A stretch of DNA of 32,146 bases, taken from Euryarchaeota archaeon UBA4. Its GTDB lineage: Archaea; Thermoplasmatota; Poseidoniia; Poseidoniales; Thalassarchaeaceae. A program made the position numbers and the translations under genes. Shown here piece after piece: positions 24,096-31,435 of this stretch. Every line of letters starts with the position of its first letter. Position 1 is the first letter of the stretch. The notes below the pieces were generated by a model. It did no database searches, was not told the origin of the DNA, and worked only from the letters and a program-made list of their open reading frames with translations. The stretch spans positions 1 to 32,146 of the forward strand of contig DAFQ01000027.1 in NCBI GenBank assembly GCA_002497985.1, read 5' to 3'.

Positions 24096-24629
24096 ATGGC
24101 AGATGGCGACTACTCGGAGTTCAGCATTGCTCACGACCGACTGTATACACTGGAACATTTATGGCTCCAAGTTCTTGATGAGGACAAGGAAGAAGGAACT
24201 ACAAGTGTGAAGGTAGGGCTTAGTGAGTTCGTTATGGCAGAATATGGCGAAGTGATGCAGGTAGTTCTTGCTAGGCCTAGAGACGAAGGGGAGTTTGAGA
24301 TAGCAGGCGACTCCGGACTCTCGGGGGACGATGATGACGATGATTCCATAACTCTGGCTTCAGGAGGGGACCAAGTTGGCGTGGACGATCTGATGATCAC
24401 CATTACCACGAAGTACGATGGCGAATTTGACAGGATTCTGATTAATGCCCCGTTTCCATGTGAGATTTCGGAGTTAAATGGGCATGTTGAGGACAACCCA
24501 GACCTGGTTAACGAGGATGCTTATGGGGATGGTTGGTGCATTATTGTTAAGACTCAATCAAGCGATTTCGATGGTGACCAGTACTTGAATAAGGACGAAT
24601 ATATTGAGATGCTCAATGAGTTGCCCTAG
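24096..24629 (+). CDS. GcvH-like protein lacking the lipoyl-lysine, with acidic insert and EF-hand-like loop
   Basis: The ends of this 177-residue protein match glycine cleavage H protein: YTLEHLWLQV and VKVGLSEFVMAEYGEVMQVVL near the start, and INAPFPCEISELN, VEDNPDLVNEDAYGDGWCIIVK near the end. The middle differs. A run of acidic residues (about 78-83, DDDDDD) lies where the hairpin enters. Counting back from the Ala-Pro of NAP, the residue that should be the lipoylated lysine is Phe111 in DGEFDR, and the motif ESVK is missing. The C-terminus has DFDGDQYLNKDE (157-168), which fits the 12-residue calcium-binding EF-hand loop. I infer it cannot act as a standard glycine-cleavage carrier. Start ATG 24096; GTG at 24075 is an alternative. 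Confidence 0.78.
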   Translation: MADGDYSEFSIAHDRLYTLEHLWLQVLDEDKEEGTTSVKVGLSEFVMAEYGEVMQVVLARPRDEGEFEIAGDSGLSGDDDDDDSITLASGGDQVGVDDLMITITTKYDGEFDRILINAPFPCEISELNGHVEDNPDLVNEDAYGDGWCIIVKTQSSDFDGDQYLNKDEYIEMLNELP

Positions 24630-25885
24630 GGCCACTCCATCCTTTCCCAATCTGTGGGTTCGGAATTTTCCCAGTCGAAATTATCCAGTAGACCGATTAC
24701 CTCATCGAAAGTCGTCAAGTCATCCTCAACTTGCCTCCTGTATAGCCACCCTTTCAGCATCCCTAGTCGCGGCCCGGGGGGCAGTCCCGTTTCTCTTGAC
24801 AACTCATTTCCATCAACTATTGGAGAAGCACCATATCTGGGCTCGCCGACTTCTTCCAGGGCCTTTGAGAAATTGACGGCATCCTGGCCTAGCGTCCCGA
24901 GGTAGTCAAGAGTATTCTTCTTCCTCAGTTCGGGAAGTGCGATAGCAAACCTCCTGAGGTACGGGGCATCAGTTTCCAATCTTTCTTCTTTGCAGTCATG
25001 CAAGAAACCCACCTCTTCCAGTATTGAGTTACTCAGCATTAGCTCCTTGCGTAGAATACTCCTTAGTTGTCCCCCATCGCCCTCAAATTTCCTGCAAAGG
25101 AGTGCCAGATTAACTTCCAAATTACTGCCTAGGGAACATTCAGACTTATTCATCAGATTTCCCGAAATTGCCTTCAAAACACCTAATTCTTCCATCTTTG
25201 AGACTATTTCATTTGTCCACTCGCCCGAGAGGATGATGGACAACTCTGAGCAAATCCTCTCCTTAGAGACCATTTCCAGCATCTCGAGGCTGGACGATAT
25301 AGCACCCTCTAGGGAATCTCCCATTTCTCGTACTCCATTCTTCCTGCCGTTCATGAATCTGAACGCCCTGAGGATTCTAAGGCCATCCTCCGATATCCTT
25401 TCTATGGGGTCCCCCACTGAAACTAATGCCCCTCCGATCAGGTCCTCCCTTCCATTGAATGGATCAATCAGTGAGTTCTCGTTGTATGGAAATTCTAGAG
25501 CCATGGCATTAATTGTGAAGTCTCTCCTGGAGAGGTCCTCTGTGATTTCTGTTCCGAACTCAACACTATCCGGTCTTCTCCCATCTCCGTATGAGCCATC
25601 ACTTCTGAGAGTAGTCACTTCCCATATTTTTCCACTTGTGTTTTCACCATCAAGCCTCACGGCTACGGTACCGAATCTTGCACCGACCATCAGGGATCTC
25701 GGAAAAATAGCTTTCACTTCTTCGGGATGAAGTGTAGTCGCAATATCAAGATCAGTTTCCCCCCCTCCGGAAATGAACTCTCGGACCCATCCTCCGACTA
25801 TCCATGCTTCTCCCTTGCTTCGCAGCCCCTCTAGGACAAACAAATCATCGGGCCCCAATGATGGATCCGCATGTTCCATGTGCAT
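24626..25885 (-). CDS. CCA-adding tRNA nucleotidyltransferase, bacterial-type (class II)
   Basis: This enzyme adds or repairs the 3' CCA of tRNA. The 419-residue product has the class II nucleotidyltransferase motifs: GGWVRE at 31-36, catalytic Asp45 and Asp47 (TDLDIAT), RRDFTINAMAL at 120-130, EDGLRILRAFRF at 167-178 (the base-selecting EDxxR), and KERICSEL. Class II enzymes are typical of bacteria and eukaryotes, whereas archaea normally use the unrelated class I enzyme. This may reflect transfer from bacteria. The C-terminal half, rich in leucine and charged residues, is the tRNA-binding helical part. A poly(A) polymerase role is a less likely alternative. It overlaps the end of the converging GcvH-like gene by four bases. 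Confidence 0.88.
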   Translation of the reverse strand: MHMEHADPSLGPDDLFVLEGLRSKGEAWIVGGWVREFISGGGETDLDIATTLHPEEVKAIFPRSLMVGARFGTVAVRLDGENTSGKIWEVTTLRSDGSYGDGRRPDSVEFGTEITEDLSRRDFTINAMALEFPYNENSLIDPFNGREDLIGGALVSVGDPIERISEDGLRILRAFRFMNGRKNGVREMGDSLEGAISSSLEMLEMVSKERICSELSIILSGEWTNEIVSKMEELGVLKAISGNLMNKSECSLGSNLEVNLALLCRKFEGDGGQLRSILRKELMLSNSILEEVGFLHDCKEERLETDAPYLRRFAIALPELRKKNTLDYLGTLGQDAVNFSKALEEVGEPRYGASPIVDGNELSRETGLPPGPRLGMLKGWLYRRQVEDDLTTFDEVIGLLDNFDWENSEPTDWERMEWP

Positions 25886-25957
25886 TCCGAAGGCTAAGGT
25901 GACATCACTTCTTCGGATAAATGAGGCTCTCAGAATTGGTTACGGGTCCTTGAGAAA

Positions 25958-26947
25958 TTATGGGATAAGATCTTCATGCCCCCCAAGCATCCCACCGTCT
26001 CTGTCAGTTGGAGAGCCCGGATTTGCAATATCAAAGCTCAGCATTTCCCCAATTACTGGCCAGAGCGCACCCATCCACTCCATTTCCGACATCAGTAGAT
26101 CAATGACGGGGTGTTCAAGGATCTCCTCCTCGGTAGAGTCCTCATCTATCTCTGGAATTCCTTCTGGTAGCCCTCTCAGCGAGTCAATCAGTCCTTCTAA
26201 TCTGACTATGGCCTCTCCTTCAAGTTCCTCAGATCCATCTATCATCTCAACAATGTCCTCGAGATGCTCAGCAAGAATCATCGGGTCAAACGGACTTTTA
26301 TCGGAGTCGTTGATGTCAATAGGGCCGAAAACAACCCCTCCCAAGTCAGTATCCATCCACAAGCCTCCTTGCCACTCCCTCTTCAGAAGCCTCTGATTCA
26401 GGTGTCCACCGAATGGCCCTAGGATGAAGCCACCATCCTCAATCAATAAGTCAAGGTAACTCGGTATTTCTCTGACTGCACCTGTTATCAGTACTCTGCT
26501 GACATCCCTGGCCCATCCCGGATCTTCTAGAGATTCGGGACCAAGTACCCTGATGGTGCCGTTAATCTCTACCCTTTCAAGACACTCAACCGTGTGTTCG
26601 ATTACCTCCGCATTCGGCTCAATCACGGTGACGCTACCGCCAGGGCCCCCAATCTTGTCAATTAGGGATGCAATGTACCCGCTCTTTGAACCGAGTATGA
26701 TGGTATGCTGGTTTTGTGCGATTTCCATATGGTGCAATAGTGTCGCTACCATGTGTGGCGCGGAAATCGTCTTCGCGCTCCCAGATTCCGTAATAAGAAA
26801 AGGGACGGGACGGTCATGCCAGAAGTCCTCCAATGAATATTCAGTGAAATCAGAGGGATCGACCTCACTCATTGCCCGTAAAATATCCGGATTCATCGGT
26901 ATTCCAGCCGCAATTAGACGTTCCAAGAGTTCAGATATGTCCGACAA
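25958..26947 (-). CDS. Protein-L-isoaspartate methyltransferase-like protein with acidic C-terminal extension
   Basis: Residues about 1-215 follow the PIMT pattern: ISELLERLIAAGI, DRPVPFL, AKTISAPHMVATLLHHM, the SAM-binding GSKSGYIASLIDKIG (motif I), VTVIEPNAEVIE, then VLITGAVREIPSYLDLLIEDGGFILGPFG. PIMT repairs isoaspartate in damaged proteins. Motif I is weaker than usual (ILGSKSG for IGTGSG), so activity is uncertain. About 115 extra residues at the C-terminus are very acidic and unlike the core domain. The start is taken as TTG at 26947, which follows a GGGGAG; GTG at 26992 would add 15 residues in a GC-rich stretch. The CCA enzyme gene follows 72 bases later. Confidence 0.75.
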   Translation of the reverse strand: MSDISELLERLIAAGIPMNPDILRAMSEVDPSDFTEYSLEDFWHDRPVPFLITESGSAKTISAPHMVATLLHHMEIAQNQHTIILGSKSGYIASLIDKIGGPGGSVTVIEPNAEVIEHTVECLERVEINGTIRVLGPESLEDPGWARDVSRVLITGAVREIPSYLDLLIEDGGFILGPFGGHLNQRLLKREWQGGLWMDTDLGGVVFGPIDINDSDKSPFDPMILAEHLEDIVEMIDGSEELEGEAIVRLEGLIDSLRGLPEGIPEIDEDSTEEEILEHPVIDLLMSEMEWMGALWPVIGEMLSFDIANPGSPTDRDGGMLGGHEDLIP

Positions 26948-27013
26948 CGCACTCCCCCCGGGGGCACGTTCAGCCGCAGTCCATTTGAACACAACGCCCC
27001 CCCGGGCACATAG

Positions 27014-27089
27014 GGGTCCGTGGTCTAGGGGTTATGACGTCGCTCTTACAAAGCGAAGATCGCAGGTTCAATTCCTGCCGGACCCACCA
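27014..27089 (+). tRNA. tRNA-Val (anticodon UAC), CCA encoded
   Basis: Acceptor GGGTCCG pairs with CGGACCC. The anticodon stem TCGCT/AGCGA closes the loop CTTACAA, anticodon TAC (valine, GUA). The T-arm GCAGG-TTCAATT-CCTGC and the encoded ACCA match the tRNA-Val(CAC) at 1892 exactly, and the D-arm is identical too. Differences are confined to the acceptor stem and anticodon arm and are compensatory. Confidence 0.97.
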
Positions 27090-27130
27090 ATGACAATCTT
27101 CGAAAACGTCCAATTTTCCAATTATTAGCA

Positions 27131-27140
27131 TTTTTCTTTC
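27131..27140 (+). terminator. T-rich tract after tRNA-Val, possible terminator
   Basis: TTTTTCTTTC lies about 42 bases after the encoded CCA of tRNA-Val(UAC). Archaeal termination occurs at oligo-T tracts. It also falls just before the pncC start, so it may belong to that promoter region instead. Confidence 0.3.
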
Positions 27141-27157
27141 ACTGAAAACGTCAAGAA

Positions 27158-27868
27158 GTGGTGCATGGGCGGAAGGACGTGGTCGAAGAGACCGCTGGTC
27201 TGGCTTCTCGCGTTGCAAGGCGGATTCGCAAGAGGGAATGGACGATTTCCGTAGCGGAGTCATGCACGGGGGGGCTACTCGCCTCAGTGATTACCGATAT
27301 TTCAGGTGCTTCCGGGTGGTTCAACCAGGGATGGGTGACGTATTCAAACGAGTCAAAGATGCGCGAGCTGGGCGTGGATAAATCGGCATTCGACGAGGGA
27401 GATGCCGGGGCGGTTTCTCATGAGGTTGCAATTCAAATGGCCCAGGGTGCGAAGTATCAATCGGGTTCCGATGTGGCGATATCAATTACGGGAATTGCAG
27501 GACCAGGGGGAGCAACTCCGGACAAAGAGGTAGGCAGGGTCCATGTCGCGGTAATTGCTGGCGACTATTTCCTCTCCAGAAGGATGGACTTCGGAGAGAA
27601 TGACAGACTGGACAACAAGAAGTCCTTTGTCGCGTTCGCACTCAGACTCTCGTTGGAGGCATTAGACAGGGTCAAGGAAAATGAGGCAATTGTCGAGCGT
27701 GCATTGAATGATGACTCCCCTGATGCAGTATTGGATACTTCCCAACTAGATCCTTCCTCCGAGGAGTGGGAAGGAAGTCTGGAGTGGAATGTGGAAGATT
27801 ATTCCAAGACAGTCGCTGAGGAGATTGGAAAGGTAGATCTCGCCTCACTTGCGGATTGGGACGAGTAG
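27158..27868 (+). CDS. pncC: Nicotinamide-nucleotide amidohydrolase PncC (CinA C-terminal type)
   Basis: PncC deamidates NMN to nicotinate mononucleotide in NAD salvage and clean-up. The 236-residue product has the core motifs: TISVAESCTGGLLAS with Ser35, WVTYSNESKMRELGV with Tyr62 and Lys67, AVSHEVAIQMAQGAK, and SITGIAGPGGATPDKEVGRVHVAV. About 60 further acidic residues at the C-terminus (about 175-236) have no counterpart in the normal enzyme and look partly disordered or helical. The GTG at 27158 is used; GTG at 27161 is equally possible. It is followed by the PolD small-subunit gene on the same strand. Confidence 0.9.
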   Translation: MVHGRKDVVEETAGLASRVARRIRKREWTISVAESCTGGLLASVITDISGASGWFNQGWVTYSNESKMRELGVDKSAFDEGDAGAVSHEVAIQMAQGAKYQSGSDVAISITGIAGPGGATPDKEVGRVHVAVIAGDYFLSRRMDFGENDRLDNKKSFVAFALRLSLEALDRVKENEAIVERALNDDSPDAVLDTSQLDPSSEEWEGSLEWNVEDYSKTVAEEIGKVDLASLADWDE

Positions 27869-27924
27869 AATTCTCTACCAAAATCACCATTCTGGCGATA
27901 TTATCATGAGCGTCCCGGCTGCTT

Positions 27925-29553
27925 ATGGTAATCATGGCTGCGGACGATTGGCCCGAGAGGCAGAGAATTCTTGCCTCTGCTGGCATCCTAGTTCTTGCTT
28001 CAGCCAAGGAAAGAATTCAGGAAATCCGGGATATCCAGCCATTGATTGAGGCCGCGCGCTCATCAGGTGTCAGGATGCTAGATGCAAGGTCTGTGGACGA
28101 GCTCCTGTCCCTGGTCCCAAATCACGAGGGGCAGGGCGCCACTCAAATTCCAGTCAGGAGTGAGCAGTCCACTTTGCCTGATCCTCAGAGCCATTCCTCT
28201 CATGGAAGGGTCGTTGCACCATCTGGTTCACTTGACTTGGCACCACCGCCTAGACCGCACGGCCTTTCGTACTATGATCTAGCAGATTTCCCGATGCAAG
28301 CGAGAGATGTAGATGCCGAGATTGAGATCCATTTCGACATTACCGGGCACTCCGTTACAGAAGGTAGGATGTCTGACATGAAGTCATGCTTCACAGATAG
28401 GTTGAGAAGAATTAGAAGCATGATGATTAGTTCAAACGTACTGCCAAGGAGGCCAATTTCCACATCCGAAGCGTGGAGAAATAGACAAAGGCACTCTACC
28501 AAGGAATATGAAATTACCATGGTCGGGTTAGCTAGCGAAATGCGTTGGACAAAGAACAAGAATCTCATGTTCGTGATAGAAGACGAATCTAGTCAAATTT
28601 CATGCCTCGTAAAACCCCCCTCCGATGCCCCAGAGGTCCACCCTGCTCTGGACGGACTCATGAACGATGATGTAATCGGAGTTAGTGGCTCATTCCTGAT
28701 TGGGGAAAGGGACCCAATCTTCTTCGTGCAGGATATCCATCTCCCCCCATTGGGCAGGCATTCGAAGAATAGTGCAGGGCAAGATAGAGCGATTTCCGCT
28801 GCTTTCCTTTCCGATATGCACGTGGGAAGTATGACATTTCTCGGACCTCAGTGGGAGAAGATGATTCAATGGTTCAAGACGGATCCATTGGCTCGAACAA
28901 TCAAATATTTCGTATTGAGCGGGGACGGAGTAGATGGAGTTGGAATTTATCCCGGGCAAGATCGGCATCTGGCCATCAAGGACTTGTTCCAGCAGTATGG
29001 GGAATTGGCAAGATTGTTAGAGGACATCCCAGATTGGGTGGACGTCATCATCCTTCCCGGAAATCATGATGCTGTTAGGCCTGCTGAGCCTCAGCCAGCA
29101 CTCGACCCAGAGGTCCAGCAGGATTATTCTGACACTACCTTTGTAGGAAATCCTTGTGATTTCAGCATCAATGGGGTAAGGGTACTTTCCTATCATGGAA
29201 AGAGCATCGATGATTTCGTCGCCACGTTGCGTTCAGTTTCGTATTCTAAACCCGAGAGGGCAATGCAGGCAATGCTGGAGAGGCGGCATTTAGCACCATC
29301 TTGGGGAGGGAAGACTCCACTTTCTCCCGAACCCGAGGACAATCTCGTAATTTCGACGATTCCGGATATCTTCGTTACTGGGCATGTGCATGGTCACTTT
29401 GTTGGAAGTTACAAGGGAACAACGATGGTCCATAGTTCGACCTGGCAGAATCAGACAGACTTCCAGAGAATGCTCGGTTTCCAGCCAAAGCCATGCATAC
29501 TCACAGTCGTAAACTTGCACACTTTCGCTACAGCGTCGATTCCCTTTGCTTGA
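27925..29553 (+). CDS. Archaeal DNA polymerase D small subunit (DP1, 3'-5' exonuclease)
   Basis: DP1 is the proofreading subunit of the replicative polymerase D. The 542-residue product has an N-terminal helical part and low-complexity linker (to about 130). An OB-fold follows (YEITMVGLASEMRWTKNKNLMFVIEDESSQISCLVK), then a calcineurin-like phosphoesterase. All metal ligands of the active site are visible: Asp297 and His299 (SDMHVGS), Asp334 (SGDGVDG), Asn380 and His381 (PGNHD), and His487 and His489 (TGHVHGH). Unlike the eukaryotic B-subunits, it therefore looks catalytically active. ATG at 27925 is used; ATG at 27934 is nearly as good. It is convergent with the HAD phosphatase gene. Confidence 0.94.
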   Translation: MVIMAADDWPERQRILASAGILVLASAKERIQEIRDIQPLIEAARSSGVRMLDARSVDELLSLVPNHEGQGATQIPVRSEQSTLPDPQSHSSHGRVVAPSGSLDLAPPPRPHGLSYYDLADFPMQARDVDAEIEIHFDITGHSVTEGRMSDMKSCFTDRLRRIRSMMISSNVLPRRPISTSEAWRNRQRHSTKEYEITMVGLASEMRWTKNKNLMFVIEDESSQISCLVKPPSDAPEVHPALDGLMNDDVIGVSGSFLIGERDPIFFVQDIHLPPLGRHSKNSAGQDRAISAAFLSDMHVGSMTFLGPQWEKMIQWFKTDPLARTIKYFVLSGDGVDGVGIYPGQDRHLAIKDLFQQYGELARLLEDIPDWVDVIILPGNHDAVRPAEPQPALDPEVQQDYSDTTFVGNPCDFSINGVRVLSYHGKSIDDFVATLRSVSYSKPERAMQAMLERRHLAPSWGGKTPLSPEPEDNLVISTIPDIFVTGHVHGHFVGSYKGTTMVHSSTWQNQTDFQRMLGFQPKPCILTVVNLHTFATASIPFA

Positions 29554-30231
29554 TCACTCTGGAAAAACTTCCCCATTGAAGATATGCGGCCAAATTCCTC
29601 GTAGATCCTTCCCCTCCACGATGGGCACACCTGCATCTCTGAATGATTTACTCGCCAGTTCCCTAGCTGGATTGAAACCAATGAATGAGGATCCGGGAAT
29701 CATCATCGACAAGTCAGTACTGGAGTCGCCCACGGATACTATCCCACTGGGCGCTATTCCATTTATCCTTGACAGCTTCTCTACCATGATGTTCTTCTCG
29801 TGAGAAAGAACTCGGGCTTTCATTGGCCCTATGAGGCTCCCATCGTCATCCCAATCAAATCCATTTGCAGCCCAATCATCCACACTTAGCATGTTTGCAA
29901 TGGCCCCTACAAAAACATCCACCCCCGCGGAAACTATAGCAACGTAGACGCCCCTTTCCTTCAGAGCGTCAACAACTGCCCTAGCTCCGGGCATAAGCCC
30001 TATTCCGGAGTACGCACGCATAATCTCGTCCCGATGAATCTCTGAACATACCCCTGTCCATAGCCTGATATCATCCGCCATGAACTCATCGTCAGTCACC
30101 TCTCCTGCTAGGAATCTATGGAGCATCTCCTTGTTTTCCGTTCCAAAGTAATCGTGAATGTTCTGCCATGAGGATCCGTTGTCAGTAAGAACCCCATCAC
30201 AGTCAAAAACTACAGCATCAACCTCTCCCAT
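29554..30231 (-). CDS. HAD-superfamily phosphatase, SerB-like
   Basis: The 225-residue product has the HAD motifs: DCDGVLTD with nucleophile Asp10 and acid/base Asp12, VAIVSAGVDVF (motif II), a lysine region KARVLSHEKN, and VSVGDSSTDLSMM (motif IV). A helical cap domain is inserted after motif I. The cap and the order of motifs fit phosphoserine phosphatase (SerB) more than other HAD families. With serC at 2675 this could complete serine synthesis, but substrate prediction within HAD proteins is unreliable. It ends against the DP1 stop codon and is divergent from the MoaD-like gene. Confidence 0.78.
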   Translation of the reverse strand: MGEVDAVVFDCDGVLTDNGSSWQNIHDYFGTENKEMLHRFLAGEVTDDEFMADDIRLWTGVCSEIHRDEIMRAYSGIGLMPGARAVVDALKERGVYVAIVSAGVDVFVGAIANMLSVDDWAANGFDWDDDGSLIGPMKARVLSHEKNIMVEKLSRINGIAPSGIVSVGDSSTDLSMMIPGSSFIGFNPARELASKSFRDAGVPIVEGKDLRGIWPHIFNGEVFPE

Positions 30232-30304
30232 ATCATTACGTCCGGGATTTCACACTTAAGTCCTGTAGCGATGACTTGATTTCTACGTTGGTCTGCCGGA
30301 GTCC

Positions 30305-30574
30305 GTGAGCGAGCATTACCATGGGGGCGGTCCAGCGATTAAGGTAAGCATGCTTTTTTTCGGACCACTCGCCGAAACTATGGGGCAAAGGGAGATCATT
30401 GTTTCATTGGACTCAGGAACGACGGTCTCACAGCTAGTAAATAGATTCGAACTCGGGGACATGTTACTATCCGGCTTGAGGGTGGCTGTCGATGGGGAGA
30501 TGGATGTGGACATGAACTCCCCTCTGCATGACTCCTCTGAGGTAGCTTTCCTCCCTCCTGTTTCGGGTGGTTAG
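30305..30574 (+). CDS. MoaD-like sulfur carrier ending in Gly-Gly
   Basis: The 89-residue product has the MoaD/ThiS beta-grasp pattern: KVSMLFFGPLAETMGQREIIV, TVSQLVNRF, VAVDGEMD, SEVAFLPPVSGG. The PPVSGG end is the hallmark of MoaD, the sulfur carrier of molybdopterin synthase. A SAMP-type protein modifier is the other possibility. GTG at 30305 is used; the first 13 residues are not typical. The start of the next frame overlaps it slightly and tatA lies just downstream on the same strand. Other molybdopterin genes are not in the window. Confidence 0.85.
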   Translation: MSEHYHGGGPAIKVSMLFFGPLAETMGQREIIVSLDSGTTVSQLVNRFELGDMLLSGLRVAVDGEMDVDMNSPLHDSSEVAFLPPVSGG

Positions 30575-30629
30575 ACGGCGAAACTCCGAAGCATTGAACC
30601 GAGTAATCGTGCTCGACAGCACGATAGGC

Positions 30630-30839
30630 ATGGCATTGGGAGCACCTGAAGCAATCATCATCGTGATTTTTGGAATACTGGTTTTCGGAGCAGACAAGAT
30701 ACCGAAATTAGCTAGAAATGTTGGTAGGGCAAAGGGCGAATTCCAACAGGGAATGATGGAGGTAGCATCAACATCCACTGCCGAGGAAGATATGGATCGT
30801 GGCGGGATGACGGAAGAGGTTGCTTCCGAGAGCGAGTAA
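30630..30839 (+). CDS. tatA: Twin-arginine translocase subunit TatA
   Basis: The 69-residue product has one N-terminal membrane helix (EAIIIVIFGILVFGADKIPKLAR), an amphipathic helix and an acidic tail, the TatA design. The conserved FGxxKIPxLAR hinge is clear. The Tat system exports folded proteins, often with metal or molybdenum cofactors. ATG at 30630 gives the normal TatA N-terminus; the frame is open to GTG/ATG-like codons upstream (30567), but those residues (MVRRRNSEALN) are not family-like and overlap the MoaD-like gene. TatC is not in the window. Confidence 0.85.
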   Translation: MALGAPEAIIIVIFGILVFGADKIPKLARNVGRAKGEFQQGMMEVASTSTAEEDMDRGGMTEEVASESE

Positions 30840-30841
30840 AT

Positions 30842-31336
30842 TCATGCTCTCCTGAGTTTGAGTTCTGAGCCACAATCCGGGCAGTCCCCAAATTCTGCAC
30901 GATGCTTATTCGGAAATTTGGGCGAGGGCTGTGTGGATTTACAACCGACACAGCGTAATTCCCATATCCAACCTTCGCTAATTCCAGACTCCTTTATCGA
31001 ACGCCACTCAATGCCGATATGTGAAGCGATATTCTGCATTCTGTAGTCATCGGTCACTAATACTGCAGACTTCTCAAGGGCCAGGGCGATAAGTGACAGA
31101 TCCACATTGGAGAGCCCCGACATGTCGCCCGTTCCTACTGCAGCTTCCCTGGCAACCTCCATGCTTTCACCTCCAGGAACAGCCTGAATCACGCCTATTG
31201 AGTCAATCATCTCCAATCTTTCTGGAGAGATTCTCTCTAACTCTGAGTATTGTGAGGGGACAATAAAGGAACCAGAAATCTCCGAAACTGGCCATTCGAT
31301 TAGCGCCGATGTATCAAGAACCATCTCGTCAGCCAT
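30842..31336 (-). CDS. nob1: Endoribonuclease Nob1 (PIN domain plus zinc ribbon)
   Basis: Nob1 cleaves precursor 16S rRNA at its 3' end during small-subunit maturation. The 164-residue product has a PIN domain with metal-binding Asp8 (LDTSALI), Asp79 (LSNVDLSLIALA) and Asp96/Asp97 (VTDDYRMQN), then a C-terminal zinc ribbon Cys129, Cys132, Cys152, Cys155 (CVGC and CPDC). The order and length match archaeal Nob1. It is convergent with tatA, three bases away, and divergent from the DedA-like gene. Together with Nop10 and the ribosomal proteins it adds to the ribosome-related content of the window. Confidence 0.93.
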   Translation of the reverse strand: MADEMVLDTSALIEWPVSEISGSFIVPSQYSELERISPERLEMIDSIGVIQAVPGGESMEVAREAAVGTGDMSGLSNVDLSLIALALEKSAVLVTDDYRMQNIASHIGIEWRSIKESGISEGWIWELRCVGCKSTQPSPKFPNKHRAEFGDCPDCGSELKLRRA

Positions 31337-31435
31337 GCTCCTCGCTGACGTTCCTCCCTTTCAGGGGTGTCGATGATGGCAAATTCGTATCCTGAAGCCA
31401 CTACCTCATTATAGCAATGCCTCGGACGACGAAAC

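Noticed and set aside
24990..25730. Long plus-strand frame opposite the CCA enzyme
   Set aside because: It is antisense to all class II nucleotidyltransferase motifs, and its composition is serine/proline-rich without any domain.
26953..27006. Two runs of C and G (CCCCCCGGGGG and GCCCCCCCGGGC) near the PIMT-like gene start
   Set aside because: They could be structure or sequence-composition noise; no repeat unit or element boundary is associated with them.
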